Source: Oxyruncus cristatus
Lineage: Eukaryota; Chordata; Aves; Passeriformes; Cotingidae
NCBI GenBank assembly: GCA_013399855.1
Contig: VXAY01006172.1
Coordinates: forward strand, 741,780-805,779
Direction of reading: 5' to 3'
DNA length: 64,000 nucleotides
A program made the position numbers and the translations under genes. Below are positions 24,789 to 38,152 of the stretch, piece after piece; the first letter of the stretch is position 1, and the number at the start of each line of letters is the position of its first letter. The notes under the pieces are model-generated. The model was not told the origin of the DNA. It worked only from the letters and a program-made list of their open reading frames with translations, and searched no databases.

Positions 24789-26373
24789 TTTTTTTTTTTT
24801 CTAAAAGCTAAGCATCCAGCCCACACAAGTTGTCTTATTCAGGCCACACTATAATCAGTAGAGACAGGCCATCCCATGGTAAGTGAGATGAATGGTGACT
24901 CATCTCTGAGACACTGTAATTACCTAGACAACACTATGACAATTTAGAATTGTTCTCTCTTTGGACTTTTGAAGTTAGATGAGATTACCCCAATGGTAGA
25001 TTATGCTGGTGAAAGTGATCATGCTGGGAAAAGTGAAACTATCTCACCAAAGCCTTCACTGTATGGCAATCTAATCTCTGGTTTCAGGCACGGAGTGCAG
25101 CCTCAAACTGCTCATCACCTTCCCTGCACAACCATGTAATCCACAGGGTAGCATGGCTCCCTACCTGGAGCAAAGCTGTGGCTCCCCAGTAGAGGAGGGA
25201 TCATGGCTTCTGGCCAGCTGGAGGCTAAGAGCTGAGGAAGCACTAAAGCTCACTGCAAAGCAAAACGCTACTTGTTGCTGCTCCATTCCTTTCATTTCAT
25301 CTTCCCTCCCCAAGTTCACAGCTATTTTGTTTGCAAGCAGCAGGAGCTCTGGTTTTTGCTCACCCATGACAAAGTCATGGCTTAGTGGCTTCCAAGTGCT
25401 TTTAATGAGTGTTCTCCCCTGGTTCTGCTCTATCAGCCCAGTCAGGTAGGCGTGGGTCTCACTGGCAGCCTCCTTTCCCCAACCTGCTCAGGACAGTGCC
25501 TTGGGGTCAGTTCTGGACGGCCAGCAGCTGGCACTCCTCTTCAGCTGCAGCCCTTACTTATCTCCTCCATTTTCCTCTAACTCCCACATTTTGAGTTTGG
25601 TGTCAGGAACTGGAAGATCCCAAACGACTGCACTGACATAACCTGAAGCTCATTCCAGTTGCTAGGATATGAAAGTTGGATGTGCACTCACTAAACAAGC
25701 AAATGTGGTCACATACTCCCTTGTTCTTGCAGACAGAGGATCATGATGCTTAGAGAGCATGGATAGCTTTATTTCTCTCTTTTCTTTGTACACACACCAC
25801 TAGGGGACGTTTTGTCATCACGTATCACTGGCTACACAGTTATACTTTTCCTTAGTGGGTCCTTTTTCCTTTTCAGTCTTGGTGCGCATCTAGATCATGG
25901 ACTGGATGCCTGAATTTTGTAGGGCTCATGGATGACCCAGGCTCACTGGAGTTGGGAAAGAGAAAAGCATTTATTTCCCCCATTTCTCCAAAGGAGCCCA
26001 GCATTCCTTATGAAGTAAGGCAGCTGGTTATTTCACAGCTTGCTGGAGCAGCACAAGAAAGCTGAGGGCTGCTTCTCATTTTAGCATTAAGTGCTGAATA
26101 CAGGCACCGGTAGTGTTTTTGTGAAGATAGAAGTAACATATAGCCACTGTGAATCAAACTGGAATGAACATCACTAGCAGTGATGCATGTTAAGTGTTTT
26201 CTGGAAAAAACCCAAGAATATCTTTTAGACTAAATAGTTGAAATCAATTAGCAAAACTCACGTTTCACTCCCATTTTCTCATTCTCATCTTATTTGTCCA
26301 AGGATAACAGACTACCTTAACCCAAGTCACTACCCACCTATCAATATGCTTTTTTCCTTTCTCTCCATTGCAG

Positions 26374-26506
26374 ACAGAGCAGCTGGTGACTCTTTGGATA
26401 CTCTTTATTGTCACAATTGCTGGAAATGCCACCGTGCTCTTCTCTACCTGGAGGAGGAAGCGGAAATCTCGAATGACCTACTTTGTTACACAGCTGGCAA
26501 TCACAG
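26374..26506 (+). CDS. NPSR1: Neuropeptide S receptor, coding exon 2 (TM1 to TM2)
   Basis: Encodes residues 50-93 and the first base of codon 94. It begins TEQLVTLWILFIVTIAGNAT, which is TM1 with the family's conserved Gly-Asn pair (Asn67, position 1.50). The basic first intracellular loop STWRRKRKSRMT follows, then the start of TM2, YFVTQLAIT. The match to human NPSR1 is near-complete across the exon, with mostly conservative changes. The acceptor is a pyrimidine-rich CTCTCCATTGCAG and the donor is ACAG|GTAGCA, phase 1. The codon for Asp94 (2.50, the sodium-site aspartate of class A receptors) is split G|AT across intron 2. The N-A-T triplet at 67-69 lies inside the membrane and is not a credible glycosylation site. 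Confidence 0.96.
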
Positions 26507-29500
26507 GTAGCATGGGGAGGGGAAAGTGCATCCGACCTGCACAGGAATCGTTATTAAAATGACAAATAAGAGAATGCAAGTTGAGTTGTGAAGAATTCAG
26601 TTGTCACCTAATGTCCAGTTGCAGCTTGCCATAAAGCAAATGGACAGTTGCTCATCTTAAGGCTCAGTCTGACTCTGATCGAAAAAGAGGTTGTTAGATG
26701 TAGTAGTATCTGTGTCAGAATGCAGCAGCTGCAACTCACTGATGTCACTAAATCTTATCTTCCAGTCTGAGTTTGCATTCACACTTCCCAGAAGCTACGT
26801 TTCCAGCTGTTGTCATGGAACTGTTTAAATTAAATTAGTTTAAGATGAATCTCTTGTGTTTTTCTTCTAAAACTGCTCTATCAATTACGGTCTTGCAGTG
26901 AAGAGTGAAAATAACTTCAAGTTATCTGGTTTAACAAAGCAAGCAAAATATAAAAATATAAAGGTGAAAGGAATGCATTTAGATTTCTTTTTGAAGTGGA
27001 AAAAAGGATGTTGATCCAAGGACTTTGTAGTTTTTAAACAAAATGTAAAATGTACAGAAGCCTGGTTTGTAAAATGTCAATCTCAACAACAAGGAAAGGA
27101 AACAAGCACAAGCAGCACATTGTTTCTCTGTGGCCTTGAATGGACTAAATTTTTGGGGATTTAAGTTTCCCAAGGGAAAATATGTGCTGTTTCTATAACA
27201 GTGTCCTGCTACTAATCCCTGCTTACAAGACAGCTGTGTTGTACTGCTTGTGTATATAGGATATATTTATATGCTTTCCATTGCTATTTTTTTTCTAAGC
27301 TATGGTAGGAATTACAGCACTTTTTCATGGAAGAGCTATTTAATATTTTATTTTCCAGCAATATTGCACCCTCCTTCAATGTTTGTTGTACTTCTGTTTA
27401 AACTGGAAAAGCAAAGGACTATACTGCCTAATTTTAAACATGCATTCTTTGTAAATAAATGAGCTCCTGCTCATGGTCTCAACCATGTATGTCCAGGAGC
27501 TTGTCCAGTTTGAAGAACTACTCTCAGCTGAAACAGACAGACCAAGGTGTGCAAAGTGATGTAAAAGGGCAGGCCTGTAACTACAGGTGATGTAAGAATT
27601 ATTACAAGGTGAGGAGGTGAAGGTTTGCAGTGACTCCTCTTCTGAAGTGCTGACAGCTGGTTTTCCTATTTGCCTGTGAGTCATCTGTAATAAATGATTT
27701 TGCTTCTTATCTCAGTTGTGACCTTTATGTCACTTCCTTCATGTGCCAGTGGTATTTTCCATCAGGTAAGGCATGTTAATACAGCCTCACCACACAGTTT
27801 GGAAACATCAATCACAGATCACGCGTTACAGTGTTCACAGGAATTTCAACATAAACAGTCTCTGCTCGAACAGTTCCCTATTTCAGATGAATATACTCAG
27901 GCAAAGAGCAAATGAGCAACTGAAGCCCCAGATGGACACCATCCAGTTTCTACTTAGTTCATCAGTGAGCAGGGTACCAGGAGCAACCATCGTGAGAAAG
28001 GCTTTGGAAGAGAGGAGGGTAGAAAATGACTGCATGTATACATCTGGCACAGAGGCCACAAGGGTTGGGCTTGCTGCCAGAACAAAGAGGTGTAATACTT
28101 GCAACAACATGGTAATAGAAGATGGGTCCTAACAGAAAGAGCTCAACTAAACAGCAAAGGGTCTTGAGCTAGTAAGAAAACAAATGTATTTACTGCAGCA
28201 GAGAAAGAACCTGAAAAGGACATGCGTGTCCAGGCTAAAGGAATAAAGCCAGAAGCAGACAGAATTATCTGAATCAGGATAGCTGAGGTGCACTTGGAGG
28301 AGGCTACTGCTGTTGCGCTGAATAAGGGACTGAGATGGAGTTTTTCCATTTTGGACCTATAGGAAACAGGACTTTTTGTGTTAGAATGGAGGTGCATAGA
28401 GAGCTGTTCACTAGGGTTTCAAATACTGTCTACATAAAGGGAGGGGAAGGCATTGCAAGTACAGTTTTCAGGGAGCTGAAATAACCAGTGGTGAAGACAT
28501 CAAAGCAAATATATCATTAGATGTGGGCAGCAAATAGTGCTATATAGCTAATGTTATAGTTTGACTGAGGTCCACATGTTCCACTCGCCAACTCTTCTGA
28601 CCTCCCCTTCCCTAAAATTATCCTTGACTTTTAAAATTACCCGAGTTCAACAATCTATTCCATTTCCCATTACAGAAATTCACATAGAAAACTCACTTGA
28701 CATTCCCATCTGCAATGTTAAAAAAGGTAACACCAGCTTGAACAGCAGGCTCCTTTCAAGCCATGACAACTTTTTTGTGATGCAGGAGTCAGAACTCTAA
28801 TTTATCTTCCTGCACCAAGAGTTCTTGTCAGTATTTTGGCACAAAGAAATTACTTAATTTCTGAAATTGAGCCATTTCACTTTCTTATCTTCAAAAATAT
28901 TATTAAGAACGAAGCAAGCTGGCAACAGTCATCATCCTTTCACAGCAAGTTATGAGGTAGACGCAGAAGATTATGAAAACATTGACTTGTCACATTGTTT
29001 TGACATGCCAGGCGTATTTAAATCCTACTAACTAAAGCCTAATCTCCTGGCAAACAGTTCCTGCTTAGTCAATAATATTACTACTTCCATCTATTTTGAG
29101 GTTCTTAAAATATTTATTATTTCTGCCCCAGCAGCAGAAAGAAGAATAATGGATATATCTTTATCAATGCAGGCATTTTAAAACCATTTAAAAACTTTTT
29201 GTCTATTGATTTGTGGCTCGATAGTTGAGTAGTGCCCTCAATTCTCACGTCTTCCCACTAATGTAGTACCAAAATGAAATTAAAACACAGCCTTCATGTT
29301 AGAATAAACAAGGTATTTAAAGCAAATTGTGCATAATACATGAATGTGAAATGAGCACTGTTGTTCTTCTTGACTGGTTGCCAAGCCAGATGCAGAAGAG
29401 AAGTAACTAAATGATTGAGGCTTCTTTCAACACTGCCAGAATTCAGTGGTTGAAGCCACTCATCAAATTCAGGGAAGACTCGTACTGATTCCTTACTACA

Positions 29501-32500
29501 CATAACCAAAGAGTGCTCAAAACTGCAAGAATTTGTAGGAACATGAGTAATCCCTTCAACTTCAGAGTGCTTAAAGATGTTGCTGAAGCCTGAATTCACA
29601 ATATTTTGTATTAACTATATGCCTATACAATGCCTGTGTCAGTACCATATTTAAATCTATGTCTAACTCTCAGTTCATGCATAAATCTCTTTGAAATTAT
29701 CTGGGAATTAAGCACTAGGAAATCAGCTAAGAGTTAACAGCTGAGCTGAACAATGGTACTAATCACTCAGCATCAGCTAATTTAACAAAGAGGAATATTG
29801 CCATGTTTGCCTGGTGTTCAGTCTGCATTTGGTCATATTCCTCTTCTGTAAAAAGGTTTTTCTTAGAAACAAGTTCGTCTGTGAAGACTGAAATTAAAGC
29901 TAGATTTCCTACAGATTTCTATCTCCAAGGCAATTTTATTTCTCAGAAAGTGCAAGTTTTGAAGATTATCCTGTGAGGAGGGTATTTCTAAACACTTTTC
30001 CCCAGGCAGACTTCTTCTGAGTTTAGCACAAGTTATGCTCATGGCATAGCTATTTCCTGGCAGGAAATCTCTCATGTCTTCCCCTACCTGATGCTATTTC
30101 ACAGAACTTCAGAGTCTTAGTGTCTTTAAGATGTTTGCCTCTGACTGAAATCACCAAGTGGTTCAAGATCAAAGAGTGGGATGAGTTCACAGGTGCTGTA
30201 TAATGCTGCAAATACTGAAGAGAGATATAGTTGTTTTAAGAAAAAATAGTTTAACGACTCATTTATGTCCATTTAGATCAGTTCACCCAGCTCAAAGAAA
30301 GTAGTCCTCTTAACTCAACTTTCGAAATGTAAAAGCAGTGGACATGGGCATATATAAAACACAATTATTTGAGTAGTTGTGGATAAGAAATGTCTTTTAT
30401 GGGCTAAAGAGTCCATTCAGTAAGAACTGTTATTATTCGACCAATTCTAAAACCAATCAAGCAATACATTAAAAAAAAGTCTGCTGAAAGAATTTTACTT
30501 CTCATTTTCACCATTCAACTTCAACTACTACTGACAGGGGAACGTATTTAAGTTCCTTTTAATACCCAAAAGTGGGTAGTTTGTCTAGCTGTTTTTCTCT
30601 AACATTAACATCTGGAAAGTTGGAGCTGGAAATGTCACGACCTTTAGCTCATGTGTGTTTCTCTTTCTATTCCAACATTTAGCAGAAATCAGTACTTTAA
30701 GAACAGTGTTACATTTTGCCCACTGTTAGGGGTAGAAATACATGTAGGCACTTTACTGCCTGCCAGATTTTAAGCCATAGCCTGACAGTCTTTTTTTTGG
30801 AAATACATCCTAATTTAGATGTTGCTGTGGCTGTAATGAAGAGACAAAACAGAAAGAACATCCCCTAACTTTTATGGTAGCTTACATATAAAGAGCGAAA
30901 ACAAAAGATGTTCGGTAAAAGTATGTAGCTACAGTGTATACTGTGATATAAATACCAAATCTTACGGGATGACTTGAGAATAACATTAAAAAGACAAGGA
31001 GGGAGGAGGTAGTTTTGTAAGTGACATAAAGAGATTTCTCTAATTGCCACCTTCTTCAGCTGCTCCTAGAAAGCTGAACCATAGCAGGCCTTGGTCCTTA
31101 TCAGCTGCCTTAATTTTGTTCAGTGTTCAGTAAAAAGCCAATACACTGAAAACTTGCTATGGAAGGGTTATGAAAGCACTTAGGTGGAAATGGCCCCTGC
31201 TAAAGCAAAGAGTGTTTATTTTCTGTTCTGCTTCTGCCCAGAGAGCATGACTGTGAGACTGAAACCAACAGGGCTCAGCCACTGGCTTCTGGGATGACTT
31301 TGATTAAGATGATTGAAGACAGAGTCTGCCAACTTATCTGCTAGTTAAATGCACTAAATAAGTGCATCTAACTCTACTGCTAAAACAGCTAAATGTGAAC
31401 AAATGCATTAGAAGCTGTCCTTCCTTTTTTCTTTTTCCCTGCACCAAAACCACTAGGTTTAATGGGCTGTTCCTGTCCTTCAATGTTTTTCTTCCTTGTA
31501 TATCTGACTTGAAGGAATGAAGATGACTTGTTACTCCGTGATCTGTAGAAAAGCTTAATATAGTAACACCATTACAAAAATGAACATGTAGAACATTATT
31601 AACAGATAATTGTCTCTGTTCCACCTTTTCATCTGGAGAATGGTACTTGTAATATTTCTGAACTTCAGAGAAATCATACATACAAATTCATCAGTTTTAC
31701 AAGGACCTTAGATATCACAGTAATTATGAGCATTGGAAGTTAATTGCACAGAGTCAATTAGCAGCTAAATCAGCAAGTCATCTTAATGGAGGTGGACTGT
31801 TGGCAACCAAAAAGTTCAAAGTGTTTTCAGTTATACTGGAAAACTTAGACCTTGCCAGCTGGGTCTTGGCTGAAACCTGACAATCTGATTTATATGATTG
31901 CCCATCCAAGATGCAGAAACCTAATGCAGAAAACCAAACTGAAATAATTCCCAGAAATCTATGTCTTTCTCCCTTTTCCACACTTACTGTCTGCTAATCT
32001 GTAGGAAAAACACAAAGGCTTAGGAAATGTGAGAGGTGTCTGCATCCTACCTGCAGGCTTGGAGGATGTTACAATTGTACTGCAGAGTTTATTGACAAAA
32101 TTGAAAGAAGGATATCTGCATCTTTTGTGTTTGTCATGTTCCAAAACCTCTTGAAAGTGTAATTAATCGAAAGAAATTGCCTCTGGTAATGGATCATCCA
32201 TGTTCTACACTACATGTTCCATCACTACTGAAAACAGTTTCTCAAAATTAGGAAATAAGAGTGTAATTTATTAATATTCCCTCAGGCACTGAAATTTTCC
32301 TGGAGTACCCAGTGGCATCCAAATTCCCCACTTTTGCAAGCAGCTTGTTTGCCAAACACCTAGCTGGAAGTCTAACATCTCTGCAAATCACCTGAGTATG
32401 CACATGGCTTGATAAACTGGGAAGGAAATAGATTATATCCACCTTTCCTCTGTAGGCTAGAGAAACTATAGTATTTAGTACAACTGTTCATTTTGCATTC

Positions 32501-34084
32501 ACAGAATAGATGTGATTCAATTTACCAAGAGCAGGAATAGTCTCTGGGAGTAAACACAGTAATATTAACACTGCTTATTCAGTGTATCCCATGAAACTAT
32601 GTGGATAAGAAAATTTGTCACATGGCTGCATTCGTTGCCTGGAGAAGAAGCAATCATTTTCCATCCTGATTCTGCCAAGAAGACTAATTCAATAGCAGGA
32701 AAGCACCATGGGACTTACTTTGGGTTAGATATGTATTAGTGTGCCCCCACAAACTGAGACATAATGCAGGATAAGAAAAAAATGTGGTCACTGCTTCTAA
32801 TACCCCATAGTAGCACAAGGCAAACCAGATTTGATATCCATTGCCATTTTTGGCAATTTAATAATACCTATGAGGTGTTATTAAACACCTAGCAGGAACT
32901 CAAATTGTCTTTTGAAATTTAACTCAGATTTGAAGATGAGTCATAGTCCCCTAGTTCCTAATAAGTAGCTTGGACACTGACTGTACAATTCCAGTTTGAT
33001 ATTATGAATCATGTTTTACTATACTCTTAGATTTCTTATGTAAACATTCAGGAATATTTCTCTATGTCTATATATAATCATTTGCCTCTGCATAAGTGGT
33101 TAGTCAACACATAGCTTTTATTTTCCTAAGGAAAACAGAAAATATCCAATACATGCATCCCTCTTAAAATGTATTTTCTCCCAACCCAATCATGAAGTAG
33201 ATGGGGTAAAAAGTGGAATACTCTCAGAAGTTGGGAAAGGAAACCAGGAATGAACTTCAGCAGCAAAACTGAGCAATAAAAAGCTTTATGTGAAGAAGAT
33301 GACATAGTCTATTTAAGGGTATCAGGACCTCTATTTCACAGTATTTGGTCATAGAATCAAATGGAAATGCTCACAGAAAACAGAGCAGATTTCATTTTTT
33401 AGAGATGAAATCATGAAGCAACACTGAATTTGGGACTAGTACACAAACAGTCCATCGAGGTACATTACATCCTTGTGAGCTTTAATGTGAAGAAACTGCT
33501 TTTGGTGCAAAATGAGCTCCCCTTGAAAAGGTAAAGTTATGTTACCACAGCACTGGGGCTGTAAGAGAAGAAGTGGGCTTGGGGGAGTGGCAGTAATCCT
33601 GTGGGTCTAAGTTGGATTATCTTTGCCTTTAATGTAAATGCACAAAAGAATTGGAGTCAAGGAAGTATGTGAAGAAAGACAAAAAACAACAATGGAGCAG
33701 ATCTTGATGCAGTAGCCAGAGAGATTTAGTCTAGAAGAAGTATCTCAAAAAGCAGACTGGGTGATCCTGTAGAGGTGGGACATTCCAAGAGTGTAGAAGT
33801 GAGCTGCAGGTTTGCTGACAACTACTTCTGCTTTAGCATTCAGTTCCAAAGAATATTCAAAGTGTTTTTAACCAGCTCAGACACAAACTTGTTACGCTAT
33901 ATTTTGTTTAGTGGTCACGTATTTTTAGGTAGTCTCAAGGGCTCACTGAAAAGTGCAGGGCTGGACACAGTATTCGTGTTTGCAGTGACTCTACACATCT
34001 TAGCTCACTGCAGTAGGAAACAGTATCATTAGTACAAAAGTAAAAAAAAAAATAAAAAAGCTGAAGTGCTGTAGCTATAATAGT

Positions 34085-35152
34085 AGAATCAAAGAATAAC
34101 AGAATCATAGAATCATCTGCGTTGGAAAAGATCTCTGGGATCATCAAGTTCAACCTGTGATCCTCTACCACTGTGGTTACTAGACCATGGCACTAAATGC
34201 CACATCCAGTCTCATCTTAAAAACCTCCGGGGACAGAGGATCCACCACTTCCCTGGGCAGCCCATTCCAATGTCTGATTACTCTCTCTGTAAACAATTTC
34301 TTCCTAATATCCAACCTAAACCTCTTCTGGCAGAGCTTAAGGCCATGCCCTCTTGTCTTTCTGATAGTTGCCTGGGAGAAGAGACCAACCTCCACCTGGC
34401 TACAACCTCCTCTCAGGTAGTTGTAGAGAGCGATGAGGTCTCCCCTGAGTCTTCTCTTCTCCAGGCTGAACAACCCCAGCTCCCTCAGCCTCTCCTCATA
34501 GGACTTGTGTTCAAGTCCCTTCACCAGCCTGGTTGCTCCTCTCTGCACCTGCTCCAGCACCTCAATATCCTTCCTGAACTGAGGGGCCCAGAACTGGACA
34601 CAGCACTCCAGGTGTGGCCTCACCAGCGCCGAGTACAGGGGCAGAATCACCTCCCTGTTCCTGCTGCCACACTGTTCCTGATCCAGGCCAGGATCCATTG
34701 GCCTTCTTGGCCACCTGGGCACACTCTGGCTCATGTTCAGCTTCCTGTCAGTCCAGACTCCCAGGTCCCTTTCTGCCTGGCTGCTCTCCAGCCACTCTGT
34801 GCCCAGCCTGTAGCGCTGCAGGGGGTTGTGGCCAAAGTGCAGGACCCGGCACTTGGCCTTGTTGAACCTCATCCCGTTGGAATCAGGCCATCTCTCCAGC
34901 TTGTCCAGTCCCTCTGCAGAGCTCTCCTACCTTCCAGCAGATCAACAATCCCCCCCCAACTTGGTGTCATCTGCAAATTTGCTAATGGTGCACTCTATCC
35001 CCTCATCCAGATCATCAATAAATATATTAAACAGGACTGGGCCCAACACTGATCCCTGGGGGACACCACCAGTGACCGGCCACCGACTGGATGCAGCCCC
35101 GTTCACCACCACTCTCTGGGCCCGGCCCTCCAGCCAGTTCTTAACCCAGAAT
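34085..35152 (-). mobile_element. CR1 LINE, 5'-truncated, reverse-transcriptase C-terminal part
   Basis: Minus-strand CR1 retrotransposon of about 1.1 kb. Its 3' end near 34085 carries the CR1-type terminal repeats (ATGATTCTATGATTCT on the minus strand). Reading 5' to 3' on the minus strand, the first part encodes the reverse-transcriptase core: [12 protein letters not shown], then [11 protein letters not shown], then the catalytic FADDTKLGG (about 34954-34979). A run of eight C (plus strand, about 34950) then shifts the frame. Downstream, 34180-34872 stays open for 230 codons, with CR1 hallmarks such as [37 protein letters not shown] and [11 protein letters not shown]. The 5' end fades near 35152; most of ORF2, all of ORF1 and the 5' UTR are missing. 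It is the best-preserved repeat here, so it is younger than the other CR1 copies. Confidence 0.95.
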
Positions 35153-37669
35153 GTAATGTCCCTTCCATTAGGGACAATATAAAGATAATGAGCTTTCGAA
35201 ATTTGCTACTGAAAGCAAGAATAGTCATCCACTTAAAAACCCTGTAATGACTTTTATTTATATAGCCTACTTTAATCCTAAAAATCCAGGAACATGATGT
35301 CCATGATTCATGATTTGGAATTAATGTAATCATAAGCCATTAGGTGAACATCCTTAAATGAATGATTTTTAGTCTGTTGTCTCTGAACAGCGGTCTTCAG
35401 ATCCCCTAACAGTAGCAAAAACCACTCTGCAGCATAACCCCAAGTACAGAACTGAGGTCCACGAAGGCAAGGAGAACTCATTAAAAAGGTCTCTTCTTTC
35501 CTCAAAGTAGTGTGCCTAAATACTGTACTAAATTGTTCTGGAAGGGGTCAGTTTGAGTGTTGATCATACATAGGAGCTCGAGTGGGATTTTCAAAGTGCC
35601 TAGTCATATAAGCTGCATCTCCTCCACAACTGCAAAACAGCAGACACACTCTCCTCCCTTGCCAGTGGCTCTGCTATCAATTTCAGTGTAGTATCTGGGG
35701 GATGTGGTTTTTATCACATTGCAAAGGACCATCTGGGACCCTAAGAATTTAGCAACAAAGATGAGATGCCCTCATTTCATCTGCATCTCAATCACTTCAA
35801 CACTCTGAAGCCAGAGCTATCTTTTTTTAACTTGCATTTTGTGGAGCAATAACGTATTTTGAGTAGGGGTATGGATTTCTGTAAAAAGAATATGAGTATT
35901 TCCTTATATAACCTCTAGGGACTTAATAGGCTTTAGTTCATAAATCCTCCTGCTTCTAAACATGCCTATAAATATTCAATACAGTATGCAATGATTATTC
36001 CTTTCTAGTGTATATATATATGTTTAAAATAAAAAGCAGGCACCACTTCTGTTCCTAAGTCATCCAGGAGTGCTTTTGAATGCCATCCCTAAGGCTTAGG
36101 CTTCTGGACATTCCCAGAATTGAAATAATAATAATTTTGGTGGAACATCTTAGTAATAATCCTATCTCCCAAAATTCACCCTAGATCATACAATTTTAGA
36201 CTAAGATGGAAACAGTTGTTCTGTTTGCTTTTCCCAGCTAATAAGTAATTTCTGAAAGGATTAAAAAATGATGAGTGGACATTAGATGTCCTATCCTTAT
36301 CAAAGGCATCATTTTCTCATTTCAATAGACACACACACACTGAGAGCCTAAACTTGATTCCGCTTATCCACCTACAGATTTTCAGATAGGCGATCACCAT
36401 TTACTATTTGTATTATTTCAAAAGGAGCTGTCACTCTTTCAGATCTTTGCATGTGAATGCTTTTCCTGACTAGACATCTGTGTTACTAAAATGAAAGCAT
36501 TTCCTTTCAGCTGTTTTTTTGTTACTAGTTTTTCACCCCCACTTTCACCTGCAATATAATTTCTCTAACCCTGTGATGAGACTTGCACTGTGCAGCTAAA
36601 TTACGGCACCATCACAGCTCTGCTGATACTAGTATGGCTATGTGGAGATTATAAAAGTTTGTCTGGACAACTACAGCACTTTGAGGGCTGTAAAATAAAA
36701 ATGCAATGTGGTCTGGGCTCATATGCTAGAGTGACCATGTGTTATTTGAAAGAAACCATGTAAAAAGAATAATGAAATTCCTATCTTAGTAACTTTTCTA
36801 GTTAGCTGAGTAAAATGTGAATTAGGCAAGTATCTTTGGACATCTTTGTTCTCTTATAGCTCAGTGGTTGAGTAATTAGGTGACAATTTACAATTGAAGG
36901 TCTTTGAGCCAAAAGTATTTTAATCTGTGACCTTCTTCACCTGAGGAAGTTACTGTTATTTGGAACATTACACCTTTTGCTTTATACAGAGACATTAATA
37001 GAAGGAAAGGTAGAGTGAAAAGGCCCTTTTAATTTCTTGCCATGTGAACAGAAGTAGGTCTAAAGAAAGCATATGACTTGAAATCAGTCCTGGGAAGCAG
37101 AATAGGACATAACTGTCACAGAGATAATTGGTTTAAATTTCATGACTGCATTCTTGTACACTGGTACTCATTTTAGGGACTATTCATGCCATCTATTTTA
37201 GACTCCTCACTGTAGGTACGTAGGATAAGAAGTCACTCTCCCTATGCTCCATTTATAGCCAATAGAGGAAAATACTCTAAGCTGCCTTTAAGTTTCACTG
37301 ACTTGTACAGGAGGATTCAATTCCTAATTTAGATCTCTAAAGTTGACTATATAAATCCCTTCAGTGTTCATACGTCACCAAATATGTCAGGATTACTATT
37401 CATCTTTGACAACTAAGAACCGAATCTTCTTCCCTTTCAATCAGACCTCAGAAGGCTCTGATTCAAATCCCATCCACAAATACAAACTATTACAGAGATA
37501 TTTCTCACTCCCTTTTTTTTATTTGTTCATTTTTTAAACATAGCAAGGTATAGCAACATACTACCTGATGGAAAGTGCAGGAATATTTCTATTGTGCTCA
37601 GCTCTGTTCTAAACTGCCATCTGGAACTTGTCCAAGATTTTCTAGGCACTGCCCAAAACACAATTTATT

Positions 37670-37992
37670 CATAAAATCATGGAATTGTTTAGGCTGGAAA
37701 AGATCATTGAGTCCAACCTAACACTGCCAACTCCATCATTAAATCCTGTCCCTAAGTACCACATTTACACATCTTTTAAATACTTCCAGTCATGCTGACT
37801 CAACCCCTTCCCTGGCCAGCCTGTTCCAATGCTTGACCACCCTTTCTGTGAAGAAGTCTTTCCTAATATCCAAAGTAAACTTTCCTTGACACAAATTGAG
37901 TCCATTTCCTCATGTCCTATTCCTTGATATTTGGGAGAATAGACTGACACCCACCTTTCTACAACCTCCTTTCAGGTAGTTGCAGAGATCTA
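37670..37992 (-). mobile_element. CR1 LINE fragment, 3' portion
   Basis: On the plus strand: TCATGGAATTGTTTAGGCTG, then GGAAAAGATCATTGAGTCCA, then CCTGGCCAGCCTGTTCCAATGC, then GAAGAAGTCTTTCCTAATATCC, then CAACCTCCTTTCAGGTAGTT. These are the reverse complement of the CR1 3' UTR and the end of its reverse-transcriptase frame, and they line up block by block with the plus-strand text of the 34-kb copy (34113-34430). Multiple substitutions and broken frames mark it as an inactive older insertion. Confidence 0.9.
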
Positions 37993-38096
37993 AATGGGAT
38001 CTGGAATACAACTGTAGTTCAAGTGACAAAGTTACTCCAAACCTGTGCATTAACACTACATACAGCTGCCTGATCAGCCTTAAAGGAGAACCTTTA

Positions 38097-38152
38097 GGAT
38101 CATAGAATCAGTTATGTTAGAAAAGACCTCTAAGATCATTGAGTTCAGTAAG
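38097..38152 (-). mobile_element. CR1 LINE 3'-end scrap
   Basis: The segment GATCATAGAATCAGTTATGT followed by TAGAAAAGACCTCTAAGATC and ATTGAGTTC matches the last 55 bp or so of a minus-strand CR1. It lies about 100 bp right of the 37.7-kb fragment in the same orientation but repeats the same 3' end, so it is a separate insertion. Confidence 0.75.

Larger units (their letters stand above)
13587..26373 (+). other. NPSR1: NPSR1 intron 1 (12.8 kb, phase 0)
   Basis: Bounded by AAG|GTATTC at 13587 and CTCTCCATTGCAG ending at 26373. Contents I can name are two T/G-rich low-complexity tracts (13975-14078, 21269-21475), a T23 run at 16091-16113, a CR1 fragment (20650-20995) and a single-N duplication join at 24701-24788. 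The rest, including the 171-codon plus-strand frame at 15809-16324 that runs through the poly-T, shows no protein family or RNA gene that I recognise. Confidence 0.8.

Noticed and set aside
26422..26433. Asn-Ala-Thr sequon at residues 67-69
   Set aside because: It lies inside TM1 at the conserved 1.50 asparagine and cannot be reached by the glycosylation machinery.
34270..35052. 260-codon plus-strand open frame
   Set aside because: It is the antisense shadow of the CR1 reverse-transcriptase region on the minus strand.
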